Shown here: positions 37,915 through 49,600 of the stretch, piece by piece
Numbering within the stretch: position 1 is the stretch's first letter
Layout of the letters: every line of letters begins with the position of its first letter
DNA from: Paracentrotus lividus
Lineage: Eukaryota > Echinodermata > Echinoidea > Camarodonta > Echinidae
DNA length: 64,000 bases
NCBI GenBank assembly: GCA_940671915.1
Contig: CALNVZ010003429.1
Coordinates: forward strand, 23,732,294 to 23,796,293
Direction of reading: 5' to 3'
Notes under the pieces: generated by a model
Databases searched by the model: none
Seen by the model: the letters and a program-made list of their open reading frames with translations, nothing else
Told to the model about the DNA's origin: nothing
Position numbers and translations under genes: made by a program

Positions 37915-38352
37915 TCATAAGAGCTCTTCCACAATGGGGCAACGGGGATCCTCAAAACCCGACATAATCAGACCGCGGTCATAATCAGACGATAAGACAT
38001 TCCATCGAGAAGCAGCATATAGGACGCGTATCGGCGCATCTGTGACGGCGCTAGCTGTCCGATATCGATGCCCCACATAAATGGAATCCCCGATGAGCCC
38101 GCATCCTAGACTGGCTCGAGGGATCGGCGGCTTGACCCGAGACTGCCCATAGAGAGTTCGCACAATACCCCGTGACTGCGCTCGTAGGGTTTCAAGAAGA
38201 AGCGTAATAATCTGTTTGTTTAGCAATAAATCCACTGAAAAGCCCCGCAAAAAAAGCGATCGAACCATCATGCATTGACATGTCAATTGTTGCTCAGCGA
38301 ACTCACGAGATCTGACACAATTCGAAATCCAAACAACGCAAAAGCACTTCAT
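37915..38352 (-). other. Unrecognised 145-residue open frame
   Basis: The longest uninterrupted frame here: it starts MKCFCVVWISNC and contains GLIGDSIYVGHRYR and a C-terminal FEDPRCPIVEELL. G+C is above its surroundings. GDSI recalls the SGNH-hydrolase block I but no other block is evident. It may be a coding relic or chance. Confidence 0.2.
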
Positions 38353-39067
38353 GCAATATGCAAATCATATTTTCACCTCGCTCCCTCCACTCAAACCGAA
38401 ACAATAGCCGATTAACACAAGCTAACGGGATGGAATGTCAAATCCACAATTGTTCGTTTACACATTGCGTATCAACCCCTCGTAAATGACAAATGGGTCA
38501 ATACCCAGATTCAACGCCAGTTAAACCGTTGTAAACCAGAATAGTTGAAACTTCGTCGACCTCTTCTTCGCCTTTGCTTCGGCAACGTCTGCCTGAAAAT
38601 TGTTTGCTATAAATTGTTTAGCCAGAAAAAAGTGACGAGGTCTGATACATCTCAAAAAATCTCACAAATAGACTTCCAATCACATACACAGGCAAACGAG
38701 GGGCGAGGACCCCGAAATACAGAAGTGCGAATATAAAAAAATTTAATATCGTTAGAATGACCATCTCGCACGAAGACCATGGAAGAAATAAAGACTGTCC
38801 CGCGCAATCTTGACACGTGGCTACAGGCCTGGCTGTAGGAGCTTCATAATAATTGAATAAATGCAAAGAGAAGTTTAGATATACTACAAAACAATTGGAA
38901 ACTCTATGCAAATCATCATGTAGTTTTTGTTATGGAAGCCAGCGGGCCAGACATGCCGCCCTCTCAACCCGAAGCAACGCTGTCATTCACTCTCCCCTCA
39001 AAGTGTAAATAAATCATTTTAGCTCCCTTCAATTCAGCTCAGTTGCTAAAATTTAATATCAGTGCCC
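38353..39067. other. No gene recognised
   Basis: Unique-looking sequence up to the segmental duplication boundary, without a convincing frame or repeat. Confidence 0.4.
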
Positions 39068-39793
39068 CGTTTAATAAAACCCGTGGGACACTTAAGAATT
39101 TACGCATTAAAGCAATCATATATTTCATTTTGACGTTTAGTTAGATATAAACGTTTTAGAAATGTTTTTGTTAAAAATTACTCCAAATGAAGGTCAAAGT
39201 GACAATATTAATCATTACTACTCCATTGTTCCACTTACCCCGAAAAATTGGGGTAAGTGGGTACATGCAATGAATTGTGATAATATAACAGTGTGGAATG
39301 AAGGTCTGTCTTCGCAAACTTTATTCAATCATTGAAATACTAGTGAAATTGGTGCGTCCCACTTTCCCCAGGCATGTGGGGTAAGTGGGACAGTTAATTA
39401 AAACAATTGCTTTAAGTCTTTTGTTGACATCATATTTCATTTTATATCATTTTCTAGTTTAAAATTTATTTTGTGAACAATTTCAATGCCACGTTACCCC
39501 TAAAATAAAATTGATCTGGGAAACACAAAGACAAGTTTGCATACGTGTGTATTTTCAGAATTAGCTATGTGGAAATCGTTTTATTTCAAGACGTGCGATG
39601 TTACAGATTTTTAACGATTATTTTTCCGGTAACTGTAAATATTTCCCAAAAAGGCATGTAATTTGTTGCTAGATGTATGTTTATTCACGCCAAACTAGTT
39701 CCTCCACTAAGGCAGGTCTTAATCATATGCTATATGCAATTCCCCCAAAGTGTCCCACTTACCCCAATGTCCCACTTACCCCAATTTACCCTA
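39068..39793. mobile_element. Right part of the GGGGTAAGTGGGAC element in duplication copy 2
   Basis: Matches 27655-28355 and ends TTTACCCTA. A 17-bp block TGTCCCACTTACCCCAA is doubled at its right end, unlike copy 1. Confidence 0.6.
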
Positions 39794-40208
39794 AAAGTTA
39801 TTCTTATAAATATATACCTATGGGTAACTTTCTACATATAAAATACACGTTGAAATGGCATATTTCAGCATAAAATAGCCCATATTGATTGATATAGAGA
39901 AACCGAAAAGGAAAAAGGTATTTGTTTTGCAAATAAGTTAACGCAATTATTGCGGAATGAATATTTGATTATCAAGAAGCATAAGTTATAGGCCTACATG
40001 TTATAGCATTGTAAAGTGCAGAATTGTTTTGAATAATTAATTAATGTAGAGTTAAGAATGATATATAAACTATTCTAAAAACTTTACTTAAACATAATAA
40101 AAACAATTACAAAAATCCGACGTAAAAATTCCTAGATATGTGCACATTCGTGTCTTAGTTATGAGTGTCTCACCCAGTCAAGATCTAAATGAAATGTTAT
40201 AATCAATT

Positions 40209-40396
40209 TTATAACATCTCCCGAAGCTCTAATGCTTCACCAGCATTTGTTTGTTCATTGTTTTTAATGTCCTGGTAAATACTTGGTAACGTTCGTGACG
40301 TCAGAGTTTGGTAGGGGTCTTTATCGCTCAAACCCTCTATTTCAATGTAGTCCCGGAAGCTTTTCACTGTCACCTTGAGTAGTATCATCAGTTTCT
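40209..40396 (-). pseudogene. Second tail unit downstream of the gene B stop
   Basis: Beyond the tail stop, the same strand repeats a tail unit: DYIEIEGLSDKDPYQTL, then SIYQDIKNNEQTNAGEAL and a stop at 40209. It keeps the YxxI-(8)-YxxL-(8)-YxxI spacing. Preceding codons (DSEKLP) resemble the acidic run of the main tail but sit one base out of frame (GGG for GG). No acceptor gives an in-frame join to the membrane exon. It may be a relic of an older, longer repeat tail now lying in the 3' untranslated region. Confidence 0.55.
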
Positions 40397-40477
40397 GTGT
40401 TATCAAGTCAAACACCATTTTAAATTTAATTTTATGGCAACTGTTGAAGCTCGTTCGTTTCACCAGCATTTGTTTGT

Positions 40478-40721
40478 TCATGTTTTTAGGTCCTGGTATA
40501 TACTTGGTAACGGTCGAGATGTCAGTGTCTGGTAGGGATCTTTATCGCTCAAACCCTCTATTTCTGTGTAGTCCGGTTGTTTATCATTATCATCCTCATC
40601 ATGACTATTAGAACGAAATTCGGCGAGTGACGTATCATACATTGGACTGGGTCTCTCTGGGTCTACTTCAGTGATTGCCGGTGGTATGTTGACGTCGTTT
40701 GCTTGCTTAGAGAAAAGTCGC
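40478..40721 (-). CDS. Gene B cytoplasmic tail exon with ITAM and ITIM-like motifs
   Basis: 244 nt from acceptor TTCACTAG to TGA. After RLFSKQ and a Pro/Asp-rich stretch (TEVDPERPSPMYDTSL) and an acidic run (HDEDDND) come PDYTEI, KDPYQTL and PSIYQDLKT. YTEI-(8 residues)-YQTL fits the ITAM consensus YxxI/L-x6-8-YxxI/L; YQTL-(8)-YQDL fits it again; SIYQDL also fits the ITIM consensus S/I/V/L-x-Y-x-x-I/L/V. No catalytic domain is present. It lies in a segmental duplication whose other copy is gene C. Confidence 0.85.
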
Positions 40722-43628
40722 CTAGTGAATAAGGACAAATTAATAAACATCAACATTTTAGATTGCAAGCAAGGAATTGTTTAAGTCTTCATATCGACAA
40801 TAACCAAAATGTTCCCCAATGCAGCTCTCTGCCGTCTACTTCTGTCCCCGAGAATCCTCCGGTTCACTAGTGCTCATTTATTTCAAGATAGAGCGTTTGA
40901 AACACAACACAACACGCACATTTGGTAAGGCAGTATGTGCAGAGAACCCATGAAACAGTTTTCATCAGATATTTTTACAACTTTTTCTGTTCAAACGAGT
41001 ACAAAGCATTATACATGGCATAAAAGACAGAAATAGGGTAATAAAAGCATTATGTATCAGTTTTATGATGTCTCATTTAATTGAATGTTATATGGGTATC
41101 GAATATCAAATGCTTATACCGGATATGTTTCGGGGAGGTTTACTACCCCACAATTCATTGTACAGTACATCCACGCGGGTGCTCTTGATGTTGTGCTGTT
41201 TGGGCGATAGAAATGGACCAAAAGTCCTAATCACTTTTTAGTGCCGCCTACGCATTTTCTGAACGAAGAAAAAGATTGACTTTAAAATTATGCATTTAAT
41301 ATTACATTATTTATGGGCTTGAATTCACAGAAAAAAATGACTGACCATTCGGGCTCCGCTTTATAGGTAGGCAAATTTCAGTTCGTAGAATTTGACCAAG
41401 GACAATTTTTGCTTTTAAGATAAGCGATTAGCGATGTCGTAAGAGTTATATGAATGACAGACTGGTGAATGGGTAGATAATTCATTTCGGTTGGTTGTCT
41501 CAACATTATCTCCAAACTACATGATTCATTTTTCTTTTTACCTGTGCCTCCGGCGAATGAAGACTATAATAACGACACACAGTAAACAGACCATTGCAAC
41601 TGACACGACTGACGAAGCTTTTACAAGAACTTGGACAGGATTCTCTGTTCAAAGATTAATGGAAATGATTTGAAGATTAGCGAACATTGTATAGTCCAAA
41701 CATTTTACATAATATTATCATTTTATGTTTGACAAAATTAAAAAGTGATTTTTGTTTTCTTTTGTGAAGAGGACTCTTTTTAAATCACACATATCATAAC
41801 TTTAAGATATTCATGGTATTTAATTGCTTTGCTCTTCCTTAAGTCATAATTTGAAATGAGTTAATTTCTGCTTGAAAAAGTTTAGGAGTTATTTAGATTT
41901 AAAGGTAATGATTGCGATTGAATTACTAAGAGAACTGCACACGCGCACTCACACACACACACACACACCAGGCCCGTAACTAGGATTTTTACGGGAGGGT
42001 TCGAAATCTGCAAAAGTGGACAAAAAGGTACATCAAATTTGTTTCACGTCACGCCGGGCGGCGAAAAGGTAAATGAAAATTTTTCGGGGGGGGGGGGGGT
42101 AGGTGTTAACAAAATTTCGGCCTTCAAGAAAAGTACCATATATTAGGTTACGGGTAGACTAAGGTCGTTCGATCGGCCCCAAAAATAATAAGCAAACAAA
42201 AAAAAAGCATATCATTTAATCCATTTTATTATTTATTTATTTGTCAGACGCACCTTTGCTCGCCAGGGGGGGAGGGGGGGTTCGTTCCACACATCCAAGC
42301 TCTAGCATCTGCAAACAGAAATCATGTTTTCACTTTTGTATTTCAGCATTTGATGTCGCTGTCAATTTAACTGCGGAAGTACTTGTCTTCGGAAAGATAA
42401 TAGATAAACCATTTTGTGAACTGGAAGCGGTTTGTTCCAAAAGTGTCAGTAGAATAAAGCACTCGTAAGTCGTAAGATATATTTTAATGCATCAAAATTA
42501 ACACCCATGAGTGGCAATAAAGAACTTGAATATAAAAGTTGAAAAAAAACCCGACTTTCTCAATTTTTATACACTACATTAGTCCAACGTTTCTTACAAC
42601 TTTTCATAGGTTTCCTCTCGGTTTCATTATGGCCTAAAATATTTTATTTTCATGAATGTGTTGCTTAACTAAAATTCATATCTTCATCTACATAGACTGA
42701 ATGCAGTTCACACTAACCTGTCTGTAGTTTTGTCCCTTCCAATGTCGGCAACTTAGTTGCTGGAGCACGAACATTCTTAGGAAATGAGCTTGAGGTCAAC
42801 TGTCCATATTCTTCTACATTATCTTTAATGATAATGATACGACAACATGGCTATTAGGCATATTATGTGACAATCATACAAACACCTAACCTGTGTGATG
42901 TTTCACCAAGTTGTACTTAAAGTTACGAACGACTTTACGAATGACTGGAACATGTTCTTGGGTGCTATACTAATCACATGCATTATTATTAATCGCAAGA
43001 ACTGGTCACCAGTTGTTCGTAAAGTGATTCATAACTTACGAACGACTAGGTGAAACACAGCCCAAGGATTTAATGGACCAAGTCACCAAGAACATATAAC
43101 CAAATTCATAGAAATTCCGCTTGAACAGAGTACTCTACGGATTTGTGATTGATTAAGCAGGGTTATTAAGTGAGAAATCATAAAACACACAAAAAGTAAT
43201 GAAATGGAGATTTAAACAACATTTCTTCTCGAATGGAGGCATATAACTATACACACGTATTAAATTATTACAAAAAGATAGTGAAATTGAAATTTAGAAC
43301 GGAAAATAAAACGTAAATTATTCAATATAAATAAGCAAGGCGTTTCCTCAAAAGATATTTGAATTTGATCAAGTGAGGGAAATTTTTTTTTTAATTAACA
43401 AATTCCAATATTTAGGTCCTTTGAAAAAAAAGTTTTACTAATAAAAACCATTGGAGATTTTCGTAAGGGATCGTTTGCTTGCCTCGTATGTAAATAAATT
43501 TAAGACATCATTTTTGTAAAGAAATCATAGGCCTACATCAGCATGCGCTTTATAAAATTTTATTTTCGACCCCCTTTTTAGAAGAGTAAATTTCCTATCG
43601 CGGGAGCAAATAATGTTTGCTGGTGGAG

Positions 43629-43659
<31 letters not shown>

Positions 43660-46600
43660 AACACAAAAGACAAAGAGAAATCATAACAAAACACCTTTAT
43701 AAGTAACATTTTATATACAACCGGCCTTAAAATCAATACCCTTGGAAGGTGTTAGATGAAAGAACATTTAACCCACTGGGGACGGATGGGAAATTAACAC
43801 CAGCATGCATGGTGTTAAAATAACAGATCTCCACCTAACCAGAAGACAGCATTTCGATGTTTGCTTTGTATTTCTTCAACAGCATTACATAAGTCATCCA
43901 TATATTGTGGTGAACTGGATGGTGGTCGGTACAATGCTCCGATGATAAGGGTTTTCCTCCTCTCAAGTGGAAGCTTTTTGAAGGTTGCCTCACAATTATG
44001 CTTGGTTGGAAGGTGTTGATACATATGAATTCTCTTTTCAGGGCTATCAGTACATTACCGTAACCATCGTTGCGATCCTTGCGAATGACACTGTAGATTG
44101 GTGGGAATAGTTCAGAGCTACTTATGTTCTCCTTCAATCAGGTCTCAGTACCTATGATGACACTAGGATCAGTAGAATCAATCATGTTTCCGATCTCTTC
44201 TTTCTTATTTTTTTTTTGCACTTTGAAAAATCACAACCAAGATCTTCACTTTCGCATTGGTCTTGTTAGTTCTCATGTCGTTTTTGGTTTTAGGTCGCCG
44301 TTCCGGTGATGACGCGGTAAGAGGCGGACCAGGACTGTCTGGAGCAGTGGAGGTACTATCTGATGTAGCAAGACTGGAAAATGAGTTTGACGTGTTCAGA
44401 GTGTGAGAGTCAAAAAGCGAAGAGGAGAACTGCGGCATGCCGCAGTTGACACACTGCCAAGAAACACTGGAATTCGCAGAGCCAGGTATACAGGAGTAGA
44501 CATGAGCATGCATTCCACATGGTACCACTCCTGACAATCATCGCAGGCTACTCCCCGTTGCCTCCAGCTCACTGCACGGCTGCATATTTGACATGGATGT
44601 CTTGTCCGAGGTCCCGGAATTTTGTTCAACATCAGCAGTATTTGATATTAAAAGCAGACTGAGGTAGAGCAAAGAGCGTGCTTTGGGGAGATACAACGAA
44701 TATGACTTGTCCATTCTGCCACAGCAAAAAGTATGGAGGGACTTAGTTAGGATGTCAGATTTCGGGAATGAATTTGCAGAATGATATCCATCTCCTAGAG
44801 ACTTAACATGGGTGAGCTCTCAACGTTGGAGAAGTGTCTAGTTGTCTGTGTTCTGTCACAATGAGATTCACCAATGTAGACACGAATCACAGATAGCCAA
44901 GCTTGTTGGCTCTCGCATTGTTTGAAGTGTATCTTCTAGAAAAAGGTTGTAACATCATGTCAGACTCTGTTATGGCTGGTCTAGGATGAAAAAATATCCC
45001 GGTGCTTAGAAGAATGAGTCAAGTTTTTAATACAATGTGAGGGCATTCATTGAAGGAAACACAATTCAATAATCAACATTCCTTCAGTAAAATTGTTGAA
45101 CAGGGTGTAATAATCAACATTTATGAAATAAAATATGGTATAACATGCAAAAAGCTTAGCTGCTTTCAGGACTACAGAGTCTGCCTCCAAGTTCAAAATG
45201 CAGACATCAAGATGGCTGTCATGCATATACTCAATACTGATGTAGCTTTCATGAACTGAGATCCATATCAAAATCCATAAAATATCCAAGAATCTCCCCA
45301 AATTGCAATTATTCAGATGAGATGGAAAAGCAATTCTAAATGGAGATTTCAAAGCAAAGTTTGTAAAGGTAAAAGATTAAAACATACAAAAACATAGCTG
45401 CTTTCAGGGCTATACAGTCCAACTCCATCTAGGATTTACAGTATTGTAGTCAACAAAGATGGCTGCCATGTTGCTTTTCTGAGGTCCAAAACAAAATCCC
45501 CAAAAATATCCAAGATTTTTTCCTTATGATGTAATCACCAAATGTATGAAGAAAGGGAGATATGGTAGTAAAGCTCCTAATCAAATTTCACAGCAAAATT
45601 TCACCAAAACCCAACATTTTGCAGACATTATCTGGAGCATTTCACAAGGCCACTGCACACACACCACCTGCCATTGACCACACTTAACTCAGATAATGAT
45701 TTAGAATGTTTTGCCAAACGGGTTGTTGTAATATAAGTAATTTTTTTCTTTAAGGACGTTGCACAGTTGAAACAAGTCCATGTCATTTTCACCATTTTGC
45801 ACAGAGTTACTTTGGTATCTATGTATGCCAAAAATGCAAAAAATGATATAGGTTCATGTGCTTGATTTTTTGCTACGGGACTTTGAAGTTGCCATATTTG
45901 GATGGCATGTAAAATACGCATAATTCAAGAAATTGCCTCTGTTAGACCTCGCGATTGCAACAAACGAGTTAAAATCGTCATTACTTTGTCAAAACCCGTA
46001 TCAAATTTATTCAAACCTTCCAATTTGTTACGAAGTTTATACCAAAGATGGGACATTGTTTAAACTGGCACATTTGTACTTATTTTCGAGCCAGCAGCGC
46101 CCTCATGTGGCAAAAATGGTGCGTAAAATGGCAAAAACTAAATCTTAGAGGCTTGGAATCTACAAGAAAATAAACAATTATAGTTTAATGTGCACTTTTT
46201 TTAAAAACCATGACAGTCTCATCAAATTTTGCAAAGTTGTAGAGGGATTCATCATAAATATGTAGAAACTTTGAAAAAGGGGGGTCCATGTGCTCGTTTT
46301 CGAACTATCGGCGCCCGAATACTCGCAAATCGGCTTGAAAAGTCACAAAAACGCGCCGAAAACGTCCAAAAAGCGTGAAAATCCACTCTAAATTACACTT
46401 GATTTAGAATTATGCTCCGAAACATTCAAAATCCATGTCATTTTCATAAAAAATTTCAAAGTTGTAGAGGAATATTATACTCAATGGGTAGAGACATTCG
46501 TTTTTAAGCTATCGGAGCCCGAATAGTTCGAATTGGCTTGAAAACCACAAAAGCGCGCGAAAACGTCAAGCAAGTCTGAAAATCCAACCTATATTACACT

Positions 46601-49600
46601 GATTCAAAATCATGCTCTCGAACATTCAAATTCCATGCAAATTTCATCAAAATTTGCCAGGTTGTAGAGGAATATAAACTAAAAGAGTAGGAACATTAAC
46701 AAATGGGTCCATGTGCTCGTTTTCAAAATATCGGCGCTGTAATAGTGGCGAGTCGACTTGAAAACCACCTAAACGTGCCAAAAATACTCAAAAATGTGAA
46801 AACTCTATCTAATTTTCGACTTATTCAAAATCCTGCTCCTCAACATTTACAATCATTTCATATCCATCGCAATCTCTAGAATAACACGAACATGCACCAA
46901 CATAAATGCTTTACATATCTCTGCAAGTAGGTAAATAATGAACAAAAAGAAGGAATAAATAAAAATTTATAAAGTTCTTTTCTTTTAACCGGATCGCCCA
47001 TGAGTGCTGTATATTTTTCCATTGTGACGTAGTAAATAATGCGCGCCCAGGATGCGCGGTCGAGATGCGCAGAAACATAACTGTGCAACGTCCTTAAAGG
47101 CGGGCTCACACTATGCGACTTGCTGCGGTGCGATTTTTAAATAATGGTAGTTTGCATTATTAATGCGACATTTGAAACATGAAAAGTTCTCTTATGAGAT
47201 GTAAAATTGTAAAGGAACAATTTAATCAAAATTTTGTTCCAATGCGAGTCTTTAGTTAGGAGTAAAGGTCAATTTTCCTTAAATCGCAAGACCGCAGTGA
47301 CGTCACTGCGATTTGGAAACAATTAGATTTTATACATAGAAGGGGGTTCGCAATCGCCTTGAAATTCAATTTTGATATTTTTAGGAATACCCACAACTTT
47401 GTACATTATAAATTTCCTTGTTGAATGTTTGTATCAAATAATATTAAAGTTTTCCTGAAAAATCGCACCGCAGCAAGTCGCATAGTGTGAGCCCGCCTTA
47501 AGGCGGGCACACACGATGCGACTTGCTGCGGTGCGATTTTCAGGAAAACTTTAATAATATTTGATACAAACCTTCAACAAGGAAATTCACAATGTCCAAA
47601 GTTGTAGGTATTCTTATGAATATCAAAATTGAATTTCAAGGCGATTGCGAACCCCCTTCTCTGTATAAAATCAAATTGTTTCCAAATCGCAGTGACGTCA
47701 CTGCGGTCTTGCGATTTTAAGGTAATTTGACCTTTACTCCTAATTAAAGGCTCGCATTGGAACAAATTTCGATTACATTGTTCCTTTTCAATTTTTACGT
47801 CTCATAAGATAACTTTGTATGTTTCAAATGTCGTATTATAATGCAAAGTACCATTTGTTCATAAAATCGCACCGCAGCAAGTCGCATCGTGTGAGCCCGC
47901 TTTAAAGCCCAGCGCACACATTGCGATGCGATCGCACTAAGATCCGATTGCAACAAAATCGCAGTGTGTGCGCCAACCTGCAACACGCTGCAACTGCGAT
48001 GCGATGGTGTTGCAGAGAATCGCAGACCAAATCTCAGACATTTGACATGTCAAATCTTCCTGCGATTTTCCTGCGATTTTGATAATTTCAGCCAATCAGA
48101 TTGGCTAGAGATGGAGGTTGTATACTGCGCGCCTGCGCGTATAAGAGGGTACCATGGTGATATGCAGCGCTGTTGCAATGTGTGCGCTGGCCTGCGATGC
48201 GATTGCACTGCGATGCGATTGGCAATTTGTTGCAATCGGATCTTAGTGCAATCGCATCGCAATGTGTGCGCTGGGCTTAAAGAAAGCGTACTATTTCTCC
48301 CAAGAAGAATCGCTTGGTGCTGAAAAACATTTGGTATACAGATTGCTCTGGTTTTCAGAACAAGGGTGATTGAGGGAAAAATACCCACTGTCCAACCATA
48401 CTAGAAATAGCAAAGAAATTTTTAAAAGTTAAATTTTCAACCCTTGCACCGCCTATTATAGGCATCCCTCATAAAACTCCGATTTTGTTTGTTATTAGCA
48501 ACTTTAGAAATATTACACATGCTTATATCTATGTAAAGATGTACTATAAAGCAAACACATCAATACAAACCTTTATACGGATTTCAATGATTGTTATATT
48601 GTCAATCCCAGTTTTGTGAAATCGTCCCTCGAATGGCTTTGAATGATATCTGAATTTCATTTAATAAAAGAAAAGAAAACGATTTAAAAAAAAATGGAAA
48701 AGCAAAAAAAAACATGCTACACACAAAAATGAGAACTAGTTTCCATGAGTAAAACCCGTTTGCTACTCTTGGAGGCGAGTGCTTTTATTCGTATATCACG
48801 TATTTTTACTTCAGAATCTGTGTTTCTGTTAAAAGTACACACCCGCTCTTCCAGAACATGAAATTAATAAGGGGTACTCAAGAAAAAAAAATTATTGAGT
48901 AATATACACAATAATTTTTTTTCTTGAGTATCCTTAGTAACTTTACATGTTCAATTACGTAAAACAATTGTGCAAGTGAGTTTCTCTTCAACTTGGTACG
49001 GCTTGGTGGATGATCGGGTGAAAACACTAACAATCGAGTAAAGTGAGAATTGCTGAGAAATTCTATATAGCCTGTAATTCACTAGATGAGTAAACTACGA
49101 CACGTCTTCGTACGTCTCAAGTCTCGTGAAAGTCTTTGAGAGTAATTTTACTGGCTATGCGGTACTTTTACATGTTGCGCCCGGTACGCCTACTCGGATC
49201 ACGATTGAGACTGTTGCACGAGGTATGTTCTACGCGTACGTACGTATACATGTATAGCGGAAACACAATAGTGAGCTTTCGCTGGACTACGGGGAGCTTA
49301 TCTAGAACGTTAGCATAAAAGAGGGCACTATTTTCAAAATGCCTGCAAATCCTCGTTTTCTATCTTCTTCAATAACTTTGAATAAAAGTTTCCAATGGTA
49401 ACCGCACATGTTCCCTTTGGCTTGTGAGATATTGTAACGTCTATTGTTGCAATACGAATTCAATCAAAAGGCTACTTTACGGGGATACCTAGTTCTTTCT
49501 TTTTTTTCATACCAAGGTTTTATTGTGTCAAATGCGTCTATGCGTATAACAGCTGACCTAAAACATTGCTGATATGAAAAGAAATAACCTACCGCCTGCC

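Larger units (their letters stand above)
39068..41515. repeat. Segmental duplication copy 2 (gene B tail side)
   Basis: Begins at AATAAAACCCGTGGGACAC, as does copy 1, and runs through the gene B tail to just before the membrane exon. The two copies could be paralogues or diverged alleles placed in series. Confidence 0.85.

Noticed and set aside
37915-38352. GDSI in an open frame as an SGNH hydrolase
   Set aside because: Only block I is hinted at; other catalytic blocks are not visible.
48050-48388. Open frames on both strands over TTAA element 4
   Set aside because: Caused by repeated GCGAT words in the element ends; mirrored on the opposite strand as expected of a palindrome.
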